Assembly (NCBI RefSeq): GCF_016887565.1
Contig: NZ_CP069396.1
Location: 10,150,001-10,214,000 of the forward strand
DNA: 64,000 bases
Source of the DNA: Archangium violaceum
GTDB taxonomy: Bacteria > Myxococcota > Myxococcia > Myxococcales > Myxococcaceae
Direction: 5' to 3'
The notes below the pieces were generated by a model. The model was not told the DNA's origin. It did no database searches and saw only the letters and a list, made by a program, of their open reading frames with translations. Shown here piece after piece: positions 23,964 through 34,004 of the stretch (the stretch's first letter is position 1; each line of letters starts with the position of its first letter). A program made the position numbers and the translations under genes.

Positions 23964-24809
23964 ATGCAGAACCTGCGTGACAAGCTCTTGAAGGCCGGCC
24001 TGGTCTCCGAGGACCAGGCGAAGAAGGCGGAGACGGCAGCCCCGAAGGCCGCACGCCCCGCTTCCTCCCAGGCACCCAGGCGTGAGGGACCTCCGCCGCA
24101 CCGTGAGCACGAAGATCGGCCGCCGCGAGAGCAGCGCGGGCGCGACGACCGTCCGCCCCGTCGCGAGGGCCGTGACGGAGGCCGTCCGCAGGGCGGTGGC
24201 CGTCCACAGGGAGGTGGGCCACAGGGAGGTGGGCGTCCACAGGCTGGGCGGCCCCAGGGTGGACGTCCACAGGGCGGGCGGCCGAGCGGGGAGTCGGCTG
24301 GCGGCATCGTCCCCAAGCTTCCGCCGCTGCCGGGCTCGAAGGCGGCCCAGCGGATGGAGTCGAAGAAGCAGGTGGAGCAGGACCGGAAGCTGCGCGAGCT
24401 GGTGCTGGGTGCGCAGGTGCCGGTGGACGTAGGCGCCACCGTCTTCTACTTCATGACGCGCAAGGGCAAGCTGCGGCGCCTGGAGCTGACGGAGGCGCAG
24501 GCCAAGCAGCTGGAGAACGGCGAGCTGGGCGTGGTGGAGCGGCCGGAGCCGGCGCAGATCGAACACTCGCTGGTGCCCGCGGCGGTGGCCGAGCAGATGT
24601 ACGCCCTCTCCAAGAAGGCGGTGCGTTTCCTGAACCGGAAGGAGTTGCCCATCGGCTTCATGAGCGACGACCAGGTGAAGGAGAAGCAGGCGGCGGAAGC
24701 GCGAGGCGAGGAGCCGGTGGCGGAGGAGGACGACGAGTCCCCCGAGACCGAAGCGGCCGCCGAGGGAACGCCGAGCCCCGAGGGCAGCACCGAGCCGACG
24801 CAGTCCTGA
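23964..24809 (+). CDS. DUF2058 family protein with Arg/Gly/Pro/Gln low-complexity insert
   Basis: 281 residues from ATG 23964 (MQNLRDKLLKAGLVSEDQAKK, the typical DUF2058/YaiL start). The linker from about residue 40 to 110 is extremely biased (REHEDRPPREQRGRDDRPPRREG, then GRPQGG-type units encoded by near-identical tandem DNA repeats around 24180-24300). The C-terminal half (KLRELVLGAQVPVDVGATVFYFMTRKGKLRRLELTE, RPEPAQIEHSLVPAAVAEQMYAL) carries the conserved DUF2058 core, and an acidic tail ends it. E. coli YaiL is a small ribosome/RNA-associated protein of the same family; RG-rich linkers often bind RNA. No operon partner. Confidence 0.85.
   Translation: MQNLRDKLLKAGLVSEDQAKKAETAAPKAARPASSQAPRREGPPPHREHEDRPPREQRGRDDRPPRREGRDGGRPQGGGRPQGGGPQGGGRPQAGRPQGGRPQGGRPSGESAGGIVPKLPPLPGSKAAQRMESKKQVEQDRKLRELVLGAQVPVDVGATVFYFMTRKGKLRRLELTEAQAKQLENGELGVVERPEPAQIEHSLVPAAVAEQMYALSKKAVRFLNRKELPIGFMSDDQVKEKQAAEARGEEPVAEEDDESPETEAAAEGTPSPEGSTEPTQS
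24170..24300 (+). repeat. In-frame tandem repeats encoding GRPQGG-like units
   Basis: Short units such as GGCCGTCCACAGGG and GGGCGTCCACAGG recur about every 15-21 bases inside the DUF2058 gene, encoding Gly-Arg-Pro-Gln-Gly-Gly repeats. Such repeats can change number by slippage and vary the protein length between strains. Confidence 0.8.
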
Positions 24810-24836
24810 GACAACCCAACCCCCATCCCCCACTCC

Positions 24837-24872
24837 TCCCTCTCCCACTGGGAGAGGGTCGGGGTGAGGGTC
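24837..24872 (+). repeat. REP-like palindromic repeat, locus C
   Basis: A single copy: CCCTCTCCCactGGGAGAGGG then TCGGGGTGAGGGTCT. It lies between the converging DUF2058 (24809) and M20 peptidase (24907) stops, where it may end transcription from both sides. CCAGGTTG follows a few bases later, as at loci B and D. Confidence 0.85.
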
Positions 24873-24906
24873 TGGAGTGCCCCAGGTTGCCCCTGTCGGA
24901 GAGCGC

Positions 24907-26352
<1,446 letters not shown>

Positions 26353-26652
26353 GGACGGGCTCCGGGTTGATCGGAAGACGCTTCCCCCCATCTACACCAC
26401 CCCGGGCCCCGATGTGTGGGTCGTGGAGGGCCGCAGGGCCGCTCTGCCAGCGAGCCCACATCGCCACCACCCAACCGGTAGGCGCCGTGATTCCCAACCC
26501 GGAGCAATCCTTTTCTCACCCCGGGTCACGCGCCTGCCCTCTTTGTCACCGGAGCGTGGAATCTCGCGCCTCCAACGGACCTTCGTGACGGAACTCCCCG
26601 GGCACATCGGGTGCACCCGGCGCCGCGCGGCACAACCAGCCCCGGAGGAACG
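26353..26652. other. Divergent intergenic region with no recognisable gene
   Basis: The 300 bases between the divergent M20 peptidase (ATG 26352, leftward) and the DNRLRE lipoprotein (ATG 26653, rightward) should hold both promoters. I see no convincing -10/-35 pair, no palindrome, and no small coding frame with a ribosome site. Confidence 0.6.
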
Positions 26653-29184
26653 ATGAAGCGCGAGCGGTCATGGGGAAGAAAATTCGCGGGAGGGTGCGCG
26701 GCACTGATGCTGCTGACGCACTGCGGTGACAGGGAAGTGGAGGAGCAGCGGACCGGAGAGCCCGTTCCCCAGTCTCCCTCGGTCTTGAAGCAGGCACTGG
26801 CCACGAACCTCGTCTACCCCGCGAGCGCCGATGCGCGCGTGGATGTGACGTCCCCCTCGGCGAACTTCGGCGGCGACACGAAGCTGGTGGCGGATCTCTC
26901 GCCCAGGCAGGAGAGCTTCCTGCGCTTCACCGTCAACGCGTTGCCGGGCGCGGTGATGCGCGCGACGCTGCGGGTGTACGCCAGCGATGGCAGCTCGGAC
27001 GGGCCGCGCGTGTTCAGCACCCATGGCGACTGGACGGAGAGCGGCGTCACCTGGACCAACCGCCCCTGGGCTCTCGGCGATGCCCTGGATGACAAGGGCG
27101 CCATCACGGGCGGCTGGGTGGAGTTCGACGTGACGAGCGCGGTGCGCGGCGCCGGCGAACACAACTTCCTGGTGGAGGGCACCTCGAACGACGGGTTGGA
27201 CTTCCACTCGCGCGAGCACGGCCGGACGGACCTGCGGCCCCAGCTCGTCATCACCGTGAGCACGGGGTCCGAGTGCATGCCGCGCACGAACACCCAGTTC
27301 GTCGACGTCGAGCCGTACACCGACGCGTATTCCTCCCAGAGCGAGCCCACGCGCACGTTCGGCCGCGAGCCGGTGCTGCTGGTGGACGGCTCGCCCCGGC
27401 TGGAGAGCTTCCTGCAGTTCTACGTCACCATCGCCCAGGGCTGGCACCTGCGGGGCGCGAAGCTGAGGCTGTACGCCACGGACTACACCCCGGACGGACC
27501 GCTGCTCTATCGCACCACCGAGGATGTGTCCTCCGCTGGCCCTCTCTGGAACAACCGGCCCACCCCGATTGGCGCTCCGGTGGGCAACCTCGGCGCCATC
27601 GACGTCAACACCTGGGCGGAGTACGACGTGACGAGCACGGTGACGGGGGCCGGTAGCTACAGCTTCGGCCTCCTTCCCGAGTCCACCAACGGGGTGGACT
27701 TCGTCTCGCGGGACTCGCTCACGAGCGAGCTGCGCCCGACGCTGCGCCTCACCCTGGAGTCCGAGCCCTACTGCACCTACCGGGGCACGGGCGGAGGCCT
27801 CACCGGGTGGACGCGGCAGTACGGAGGCGCGGGCCCCGAGCGGCTCCAGGCCCTGGCCAGCGACGCCACGGGTGGCTTCGTGGCCGCCGGCCACTTCGGC
27901 GAGGCGTCCTTCCCGACCGGCACCGGCTTCGCCCTGGCGCGCTACGGCGCGGACGGCACGGCCGTGTGGAGCCGCCAGGTGACGACGGGTGACGTGCGGG
28001 TGCGCGCCCTCACCCTGACGTCCGAGGGCAACGTCCTCGTGGTGGGCAGCTACGGCGGCTCGCCGGACCTGGGCACGGGTCCGCTGCCCGCGGCGCCCGC
28101 GAGCTACGACAACCGCTTCTTCGACGCGTTCTTCGTGGCGAAGTTCTCGCCCACCGGCCAGCCCGTCTGGAGCCACGGCTTCGTGGCCAGCTACGACTAT
28201 GGAGACGGCCCCGAGCCCCTGCCCGTCTTCGTGCAGGCGGTGGCCACGGATGGCACGGGCAGCCTCATCGTCGGCGGCGGCTTCCATGGCAAACTGGACC
28301 TCGGCGGGGGGACGCTCTTCGCGGGCTACTCGAGCGTCGAATTCACCGGAGGCGACGCGGTGCCCGGTGGCTTCCTGGCGAAGTTCTCCTGGGACGGCCA
28401 GCACGTCTGGTCCAAGGTCTTCCCCACGGCCCCGTCCATCGACGCGACCTCGGTCCGGACGGTGGCCGCGGACGCCTCCGGCAACGTGCTCGTCGGCGTG
28501 GAGGCGAGCCGCGACGACTACCTCTATTATCCGGCGAACGCCCCGTATCCGTTCATCGTGAAGTACGACGCCTCCGGCAACGAGCTGTGGCGACGGGTCT
28601 TCACCGGCACCAAGGGCTCCATCGTGGACGTGAGCCCGGTGGGCACCGACGGGGTGGCCTTCGTGGCCGACCTCGTGCTCACCTTCACCTTCGCTGGCAA
28701 CACGTACACCGCGGGCGGAGGCGAGCCGGAGCTGCCCAATGGCAGCGACCGGAGCGTCTACCTCGGCACGTTGAGCGGCTCGGGGCAGGACGGGTGGATC
28801 CGCCTGCTGTCGCGCAGCACCCGCTCGGGTGCCAACTTCCGGGAGCTCGTCACGGGGGACGACGGCACGTTCTCCCTCACCGGCTTCGGAGACATCATGG
28901 ACCTGGGCGGTGGCTTCCTGGGCAACCCGCGCCCCAACAGCTTCGGCAAGTACTCGCCCTTCGTGGCGCGCTACTCGGCCTCGGGTGGCTACCTGTGGGC
29001 GCGCACCTTCGACAGCAACCTCGAGGGCGAGGTGTTCTGGCCCGAGACCCGGCTCCACGTGGCGCCGCAGCCGGGAGGCAGCCTGGTGCTGGGCAGTGAC
29101 TTCGAGTCCCCCGTCCTGCTCGACGGGCGCACTCATACGTCACGAGGCTCCGTCGACCTGCTCTACTTCCAGCTGAAGCCGTAG
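26653..29184 (+). CDS. Lipoprotein with two DNRLRE domains and a beta-propeller
   Basis: 843 residues, ATG after GGAGGAA. The lipobox is LLTHC (about 20-24). DNRLRE-like domains span about residues 45-200 and 210-375: each has the DARVD.../QFVDVEPYTDAY... start, ESFLRF/ESFLQF, TLRVYASDGSSDGP / KLRLYATDYTPDGP, TWTNRP / LWNNRP, WVEFDVTSAVRGAG / WAEYDVTSTVTGAG. From about 380 on are repeated blades beginning SDATGGFVAAGHFG, TSEGNVLVVGSYGG, DGTGSLIVGGGFHG, and DASGNVLVGVEAS, which is the SBBP/PQQ-like propeller pattern. It is probably a surface lipoprotein binding carbohydrate or matrix. Enzyme activity is not evident. Confidence 0.88.
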   Translation: MKRERSWGRKFAGGCAALMLLTHCGDREVEEQRTGEPVPQSPSVLKQALATNLVYPASADARVDVTSPSANFGGDTKLVADLSPRQESFLRFTVNALPGAVMRATLRVYASDGSSDGPRVFSTHGDWTESGVTWTNRPWALGDALDDKGAITGGWVEFDVTSAVRGAGEHNFLVEGTSNDGLDFHSREHGRTDLRPQLVITVSTGSECMPRTNTQFVDVEPYTDAYSSQSEPTRTFGREPVLLVDGSPRLESFLQFYVTIAQGWHLRGAKLRLYATDYTPDGPLLYRTTEDVSSAGPLWNNRPTPIGAPVGNLGAIDVNTWAEYDVTSTVTGAGSYSFGLLPESTNGVDFVSRDSLTSELRPTLRLTLESEPYCTYRGTGGGLTGWTRQYGGAGPERLQALASDATGGFVAAGHFGEASFPTGTGFALARYGADGTAVWSRQVTTGDVRVRALTLTSEGNVLVVGSYGGSPDLGTGPLPAAPASYDNRFFDAFFVAKFSPTGQPVWSHGFVASYDYGDGPEPLPVFVQAVATDGTGSLIVGGGFHGKLDLGGGTLFAGYSSVEFTGGDAVPGGFLAKFSWDGQHVWSKVFPTAPSIDATSVRTVAADASGNVLVGVEASRDDYLYYPANAPYPFIVKYDASGNELWRRVFTGTKGSIVDVSPVGTDGVAFVADLVLTFTFAGNTYTAGGGEPELPNGSDRSVYLGTLSGSGQDGWIRLLSRSTRSGANFRELVTGDDGTFSLTGFGDIMDLGGGFLGNPRPNSFGKYSPFVARYSASGGYLWARTFDSNLEGEVFWPETRLHVAPQPGGSLVLGSDFESPVLLDGRTHTSRGSVDLLYFQLKP

Positions 29185-29205
29185 GGCAGTCCGCTTCCCA
29201 CGTCA

Positions 29206-29236
29206 GAGGGGCTCGTCGACTCCCGACGGGCCCCTC
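29206..29236. terminator. Strong bidirectional hairpin between convergent genes
   Basis: GAGGGGC-T-CGTCG, loop ACTCC, CGACG-G-GCCCCTC gives a 13-base-pair stem (one U:G pair) 22 bases after the DNRLRE gene stop, followed by CGCATTT. On the opposite strand it lies beyond the histidine kinase stop at 29308. It is the best terminator-like structure I found. Confidence 0.75.
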
Positions 29237-29307
29237 CGCATTTGGCCACCCCGGCCACGACGCGTCGACTGGGCATGCGGTTCGGTGTTGCTCGACAGGA
29301 ACCGGGC

Positions 29308-31182
29308 TCAGGGCCCGGCCACCGGCAGGGTGAAGAAGAAGGTGCTGCCGGCCCCCACCTGGGACTCCGCCCAGAGGGTGCCGCCGTGTGCATCCACGAT
29401 GCTCTTGACGATGCTCAGCCCGAGCCCCGTCCCCCGCTCACTCACACTGGACGCCCGCCAGAAGCGCTCGAAGAGATGCGGCAGGTCCTCGGACGAGATG
29501 CCCGGCCCGTTGTCCTTCACCGAGATGCGCACCGACCCATCCACCTGCCGGGCCCGCAGGGAGATGGTACCTCCCTTGGCGGTGAACTTGATGGCATTGC
29601 CCACCAGGTTGGAGAGCACCTGGAGGATGCGCTCCCGGTCGGCGCGCACGCGCGGCAGCCCCGGGCACACCTCCACCTTCAATTCCTGGGACTTCTCCAG
29701 GACGAGCGGCTGGAGCACCTCGAGCGCCTGCCGGAAGAGCTCGTCCACCGTCCACGGCTGGGGCGCCAGCGGCATGGGCATCCCCTGTAGACGCGCCCGG
29801 TCGAGGAGACCCGCGATGAGGTCGCGCATCTGCCCTGTCGCCAGGAGGATGCTCTCCAGGTGGCGGCGGCCACGGTGCCGGCGCTCCTCGTCGGGAGGCC
29901 GCGCGGCCCTGAGGAGCATCTCGGCGTTCAACCTCACCACCAGCAGCGGCGTCTTGATGTCGTGGGAGACGACCGCGAGCATCTCCTCGCGCCAACGCAC
30001 CGCCTCCTGCGCCTGCTGGAAGAGCTGCGCGGTGTCCACCGCCGTCGCGATGCGCTGGGCGAGCACTTCGAAGAGGGCGATGTCGGCCGGACCATAGCGC
30101 CCCGGTTGGGCGGCGATGAGGCTCAGCGTCCCGAGCGTACGGCCCCGCACCTGGATGAGCAGGCGGACGTTGGAGGGCAGACCCTCCCACTCGGCCCGCT
30201 CCACCGGCACGTGCCCCTCCGGTAGGCCCTCGGCGCTCGCCGGGGAGGCCACCCAGGGATGGGAGGCGAGGAGCCGGGCCACGAAGGACTCGCTCCCGGG
30301 AGGGGACCCGGTCGGCTCGACGGCCATCATGGCGATACGCTCGGTACCGCTGGGGCCCGACTGCAGGAGATCAATGACGCAGCAGTCGGCCCACGAGGGC
30401 ACCAGCAGGCGCGCGATGCCAGGAAGCGAGGCGCGGTAGTCCAGTGAGGCGGCGAGCACGGCGCCAGCCTCGGCCATGAAGGCCTGGCGCCGGTGGGCCG
30501 TCTCGGCCTCCAGGTGTGCCTGGCGCTCGCGCTGCAGGAGCTCCCACTGGACACGCTCGAGCGCCTCCGCGCGCTCGCGCAGGTGCACCTCGCGCCGCAG
30601 GGCATGGTGCCGGTCCAGGGCCACCGCGAGCTGGCTGGCGACCGCATCGAGGAAGGCAAGCCCCTCCTCGACGAGCACCTGGGCCGCCTCCACCTGGAGC
30701 GTGCCGAAGACGCGCCCCTTGGCCACCAACGGGAGGGTGATGAAGGTCGGCGAGGCCCGCGCGGGAGACTCCGGGACGAACCACCCCCCCGGTCCTTTCC
30801 GCCCGACCACCGCCTCGCCCTGGGGCTCCACCTCCTTCACCCCCACCAGCCAGGCATACGTGGATGCTGCCTGCTCTGCCGCCAGGGAGAGCTGCGCGGC
30901 CGTCACCTCCCGCACGTGCCAGACGGTCAGGAGCGGGCGGTCCGGGTGGGGTTCGCCGCCCGGGTCCCTCCCCACGAGCAGGAGGGCGGTGCGCAGGAGC
31001 AGCGCCTGGGAGGTGAGCGCCATCACCTCGGGGAAGGTGCGCTCCGTTCCCTCGAAGCCGGCGAGCAGCTTGCTGATCTCATACAGGTAGTCGAGGTGAC
31101 GCCAGGCATGCTCGAGCGCGCGGAAGGCCTGGGGAGGGCTCACCCGCGGTGCCTCGACATTCGACAGGCTCCCCTCGTCCAC
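29308..31182 (-). CDS. GAF-domain sensor histidine kinase
   Basis: 624 residues from GTG 31182. The N-terminus holds a GAF-like domain (about 30-200, PEVMALTSQALLLRTALLLVGRD...GRVFGTLQVEA), a coiled-coil linker (REVHLRERAEALERVQWELLQRERQAHLEAE), a second GAF-like domain (about 245-400, LPGIARLLVPSWADCCVIDLL...GTLSLIAAQPGRYGPADIALFEVLA), HisKA with phospho-His in VVSHDIKTPLLVV (about 420), and a HATPase (VLSNLVGNAIKFTA, VKDNGPGIS, GTGLGLSIVKSIV). There is no transmembrane segment, so it senses an intracellular signal. It is the third gene of an operon with the KaiC-like ATPase, 39 bp upstream, and no response regulator is adjacent. Confidence 0.93.
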   Translation of the reverse strand: MDEGSLSNVEAPRVSPPQAFRALEHAWRHLDYLYEISKLLAGFEGTERTFPEVMALTSQALLLRTALLLVGRDPGGEPHPDRPLLTVWHVREVTAAQLSLAAEQAASTYAWLVGVKEVEPQGEAVVGRKGPGGWFVPESPARASPTFITLPLVAKGRVFGTLQVEAAQVLVEEGLAFLDAVASQLAVALDRHHALRREVHLRERAEALERVQWELLQRERQAHLEAETAHRRQAFMAEAGAVLAASLDYRASLPGIARLLVPSWADCCVIDLLQSGPSGTERIAMMAVEPTGSPPGSESFVARLLASHPWVASPASAEGLPEGHVPVERAEWEGLPSNVRLLIQVRGRTLGTLSLIAAQPGRYGPADIALFEVLAQRIATAVDTAQLFQQAQEAVRWREEMLAVVSHDIKTPLLVVRLNAEMLLRAARPPDEERRHRGRRHLESILLATGQMRDLIAGLLDRARLQGMPMPLAPQPWTVDELFRQALEVLQPLVLEKSQELKVEVCPGLPRVRADRERILQVLSNLVGNAIKFTAKGGTISLRARQVDGSVRISVKDNGPGISSEDLPHLFERFWRASSVSERGTGLGLSIVKSIVDAHGGTLWAESQVGAGSTFFFTLPVAGP

Positions 31183-31221
31183 GAGATGACCCCCTGACGG
31201 TGGCCACCTCGCCGTCCGCCT

Positions 31222-33441
31222 CTACTTCCTGCGCTTCTGGCCGGGCGCCGGACCCCGTCTCTTCTTCACTTCCTTCTTCGCTTCACTGGAAGGTGGGGGC
31301 GCTCCCCCGAACCGGCTACCCAGCCGCAGTCCCCCAGCCCCGAGGAGGAGGCAATGGCTCCCCCTGTCGTGTATACTGCCACGGGTCTTCACCACGGTCA
31401 GCACCGGGACGAGCAGGCCGTTCTCCTGGGCGTAACGGCACATGAGGATGTTGTCGGCGAGTGGAGACAGCCCGTGCTCGCTGAGGGTGTCGGCGAGGAA
31501 GAGAGAGCGCGCTTCCAGGGTGAAGAGGCTCGTCACTCCCAGGCCACGCAGGCGGATGACCAGTCCGTAGAACAACCACCGCAGCTCCTCGGAAACCCTG
31601 CCCTGGAGCTCGATGTCGCTGACGCTGTCGAGCACCAACCGGGAGGGAGCCAGGCTGGAGACCCGCTCCTCCACGGCGTTGAGGAAGCGCGCCGCGTGCA
31701 GCTGCTCGCGCGGCAGGTAGAGGATCTCCACCGTCCCGGCCTCGAGCGCCTCCCGCAGCGGCAGCCCCATCTCCTCGGCCCCCTGGAGGAGCTGGGTGGG
31801 GCCTTCCTCCAGGGTGATGTAGAGGGCGCGCTCGCTGGTGCGCGCCGCCTCGAGCGCGAACTGCAGGCCGAGGGTGCTCTTGCCTGTCCCAGGGCTACCC
31901 GAGACCAAGGTCACGCTGCCGTCGAGCAGCCCGCCGCCCACCAGCGCATCGAGTTGCGGCACGCCAGAGGAGAGCCGCCCCCGGCGAGGCGCGAGCGGGA
32001 TGCGCGGCTCTCGGGCCAACGACTCGTCGAGCCGCGGGAAGATGCGGACGCCCCCATGCGCGATGCTCATCGCGTGCCGGCCCCTGGCATGTGCGGTGTT
32101 GCGCAGCTTGTTCACCTCGATATAGCGGCGGCGCTCGAGGCCCTCCTGCTCCCACGAGAGGAGGACGAGCCCGTCCATCACCGTCTCCTCCACACCGAAG
32201 CGGGTGTACTGCGCCGTACCGGCGGGGACGTCGTTGGTGAAGAGGCCCACCGCCTCCTGGTTCTGCACGATGTTGGCCAGCCAGAACGCCTTGTCGCGCA
32301 CGAGGCGCTTGTCGTCGATCTTGTGGAGGAAGACCGACATCGAGTCGAGCACCACGCGCCGGGCCCCGAAGGACTCGACGTGACGCTGCATCTCCAGGAT
32401 GTGCCGATCCACCAGGATGTCCGGCTGGGGGATGAAGACGATCCGCACCAGCCCTCGTTCGATCTCCCGCTCCAGCTCCCAGCCCAGCCCCCGGGCGGTG
32501 GAGCACAGGCGCTCCTCGGTCTCCTCGAAGGAGAAGAAGATGCCCTTCTCGCCATGGTCCCGGGCACCCCGGTAGATGAACTCCAGCCCCAGCACCGTCT
32601 TGCCGGAGCCCGACACGCCCGAGACGATGATGCTCGAGCCGGGGGGGATGCCCTCGCCGAGGAGCTCATCGAACCTGGAGACGCCGGTCCGCAAGCGGCT
32701 GGCCTCCACCGGGCTCTGTCCGGTGCGGCGCTTGCGCCGCAGGGTGAGGCTCGGCGCGTAGACCTCGATGCCGGCTTGGGTGATGATGAACGGGTGCTTG
32801 TCGCGGCTGTGCCCGGTGCCGCGCATCTTGATGATCTGCAGCAACCGCTGCTGCTCCCCGGACAGCGAGCTCTGCGTGACGGTGATGATGCCGTCGATGG
32901 CGGAGAAGGCCGGGTGCTCGAAGTGGTCGGTGCTGTACTCCCCGAGCAGGAAGGTGGTGCACTCCCAGGCCATCAGCCGGACGATGAGCTCGTAGGTGAA
33001 CTTGCGCAGCTCCTCGGCCGACTGGGAGAGGTCATCGAAGACCTTGTAGCTGTCGATGACCACCATCGAGGGCTTGAACTGCTTGAGCTGCTCCATCAGC
33101 AGGTTGGCCGTCAGCTCGAGCCCCTTGGTCCGGAGCATCAGTCCGAGGTCGATGAAGCGGATGCGTTCCTCGAGCAGCTTCGGATCGAAGAAGGAGAAGG
33201 GCCGCAGGTAGAGCAGCGTCTTGGCGGTCGGCTCGGAGAGGGTGTTGAAGTAGAGGACCCGGCCACCCTGGGTGGCGTGGTGGAAGCACACCTGCTGGGT
33301 GAGGATGGTCTTGCCCGAGCCCGGAGGGCCGGCGATGACCGCCGTCATTCCCTTGGGCAGGCCTCCTTGGAGGATGGCATCCAGGTTGGGAATGCCCGTC
33401 TCCAGCCGGTCGATCGGTGGCTTCTCACCTGGACCGCTCAT
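31222..33441 (-). CDS. KaiC-like ATPase with three RecA domains
   Basis: 739 residues. Three KaiC/RecA-type domains are in tandem: Walker A GPPGSGKT (38-45), GVSGSGKT (about 275), and GSPGTGKS (about 515), with Walker B strands SMVVIDSYK, RRVVLDSMS and SRLVLDSVS. The paired catalytic Glu after Walker A is EE in domains 2 (SFEETEE) and 3 (TLEEGPT) but a single Glu in domain 1 (TLSEPT). Cyanobacterial KaiC has two domains. Three is unusual. The C-terminus is Lys/Arg-rich (VKKRRGPAPGQKRRK). The small protein upstream ends with ATGA overlap at this start; the histidine kinase follows 39 bp downstream. No kaiA or kaiB is present. ATP-driven scaffold or signalling switch is inferred. Confidence 0.9.
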   Translation of the reverse strand: MSGPGEKPPIDRLETGIPNLDAILQGGLPKGMTAVIAGPPGSGKTILTQQVCFHHATQGGRVLYFNTLSEPTAKTLLYLRPFSFFDPKLLEERIRFIDLGLMLRTKGLELTANLLMEQLKQFKPSMVVIDSYKVFDDLSQSAEELRKFTYELIVRLMAWECTTFLLGEYSTDHFEHPAFSAIDGIITVTQSSLSGEQQRLLQIIKMRGTGHSRDKHPFIITQAGIEVYAPSLTLRRKRRTGQSPVEASRLRTGVSRFDELLGEGIPPGSSIIVSGVSGSGKTVLGLEFIYRGARDHGEKGIFFSFEETEERLCSTARGLGWELEREIERGLVRIVFIPQPDILVDRHILEMQRHVESFGARRVVLDSMSVFLHKIDDKRLVRDKAFWLANIVQNQEAVGLFTNDVPAGTAQYTRFGVEETVMDGLVLLSWEQEGLERRRYIEVNKLRNTAHARGRHAMSIAHGGVRIFPRLDESLAREPRIPLAPRRGRLSSGVPQLDALVGGGLLDGSVTLVSGSPGTGKSTLGLQFALEAARTSERALYITLEEGPTQLLQGAEEMGLPLREALEAGTVEILYLPREQLHAARFLNAVEERVSSLAPSRLVLDSVSDIELQGRVSEELRWLFYGLVIRLRGLGVTSLFTLEARSLFLADTLSEHGLSPLADNILMCRYAQENGLLVPVLTVVKTRGSIHDRGSHCLLLGAGGLRLGSRFGGAPPPSSEAKKEVKKRRGPAPGQKRRK

Positions 33442-33866
33442 GCCTTTCCACCCTTCTCTTCCGCTGGCTGGACCCGCACCTTGTGCAACTCCGCATGGAG
33501 GCCCGGCGTGAGGATCTCTCCGGTAAGAGCCCCGAGCACCCGCAGCAGTTCGACGACCAGGAACGCGAGGGACTCATCGAGCAACGCCAGCTCGAGGCCC
33601 GCGACGGCCGGGCCCAGTGGCCCGAGGTGCACGCCGCTCGTCTCGACCTTGAGCGCCGCGAGGTGCGGGAACTTCTCGGTCCCATGGTGGAGCACCCGGT
33701 CCACGATGGCCATGAGGGTGATCTCCCCCAGACTCAGGTGGGTCCGGCGCCAGAGCGCATCCAAGGCGCGGTCGTAGAGGTCGATCAGCTCTTGCGGCGA
33801 CAGGGTCCCCGCCCAGCCCTCGCGCCAGGCCCTCACCGTCTCGCTGTGGATGTTCCGCTCGGACAT
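33438..33866 (-). CDS. Small helical protein coupled to the KaiC-like ATPase
   Basis: 142 residues from ATG 33866. Mostly alpha-helical: SERNIHSETVRAWREGWAGTLSPQELIDLYDRALDALWRRTHLSLGEITLMAIVDRVLHHGTEKFPHLAALKVE, then LGPAVAGLELALLDESLAFLVVELLRVLGALTGEI, and a charged tail (VQPAEEKGGKA). It lacks known catalytic motifs. The stop overlaps the KaiC-like ATG by four bases (ATGA), so the two are made together. It is likely a binding partner or regulator of the KaiC-like protein. I do not recognise the family. Confidence 0.8.
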   Translation of the reverse strand: MSERNIHSETVRAWREGWAGTLSPQELIDLYDRALDALWRRTHLSLGEITLMAIVDRVLHHGTEKFPHLAALKVETSGVHLGPLGPAVAGLELALLDESLAFLVVELLRVLGALTGEILTPGLHAELHKVRVQPAEEKGGKA

Positions 33867-34004
33867 CTCTGGGTTTCCACGGGCCGCAGTGGGGACTCGA
33901 AGCCGCTTGATGAGCCCTAAATCAGGAGTGACCGGGGAAGTCCACTCCCGAGAAGCGTGCCTGTCGGGTAGAGGCAATGCCCGAGCGAGAGCGAGCTCTC
34001 CTTC

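Noticed and set aside
26668-29136. An 822-residue frame on the - strand opposite the DNRLRE lipoprotein
   Set aside because: The + strand has a signal peptide, lipobox, ribosome site and repeated domains; the - frame is compositionally biased with no motif.
31354-33777. An 807-residue frame on the + strand opposite the KaiC-like gene
   Set aside because: Antisense to a protein with three clear Walker motifs and coupling to its neighbours; the + frame has no ribosome site or known domain.
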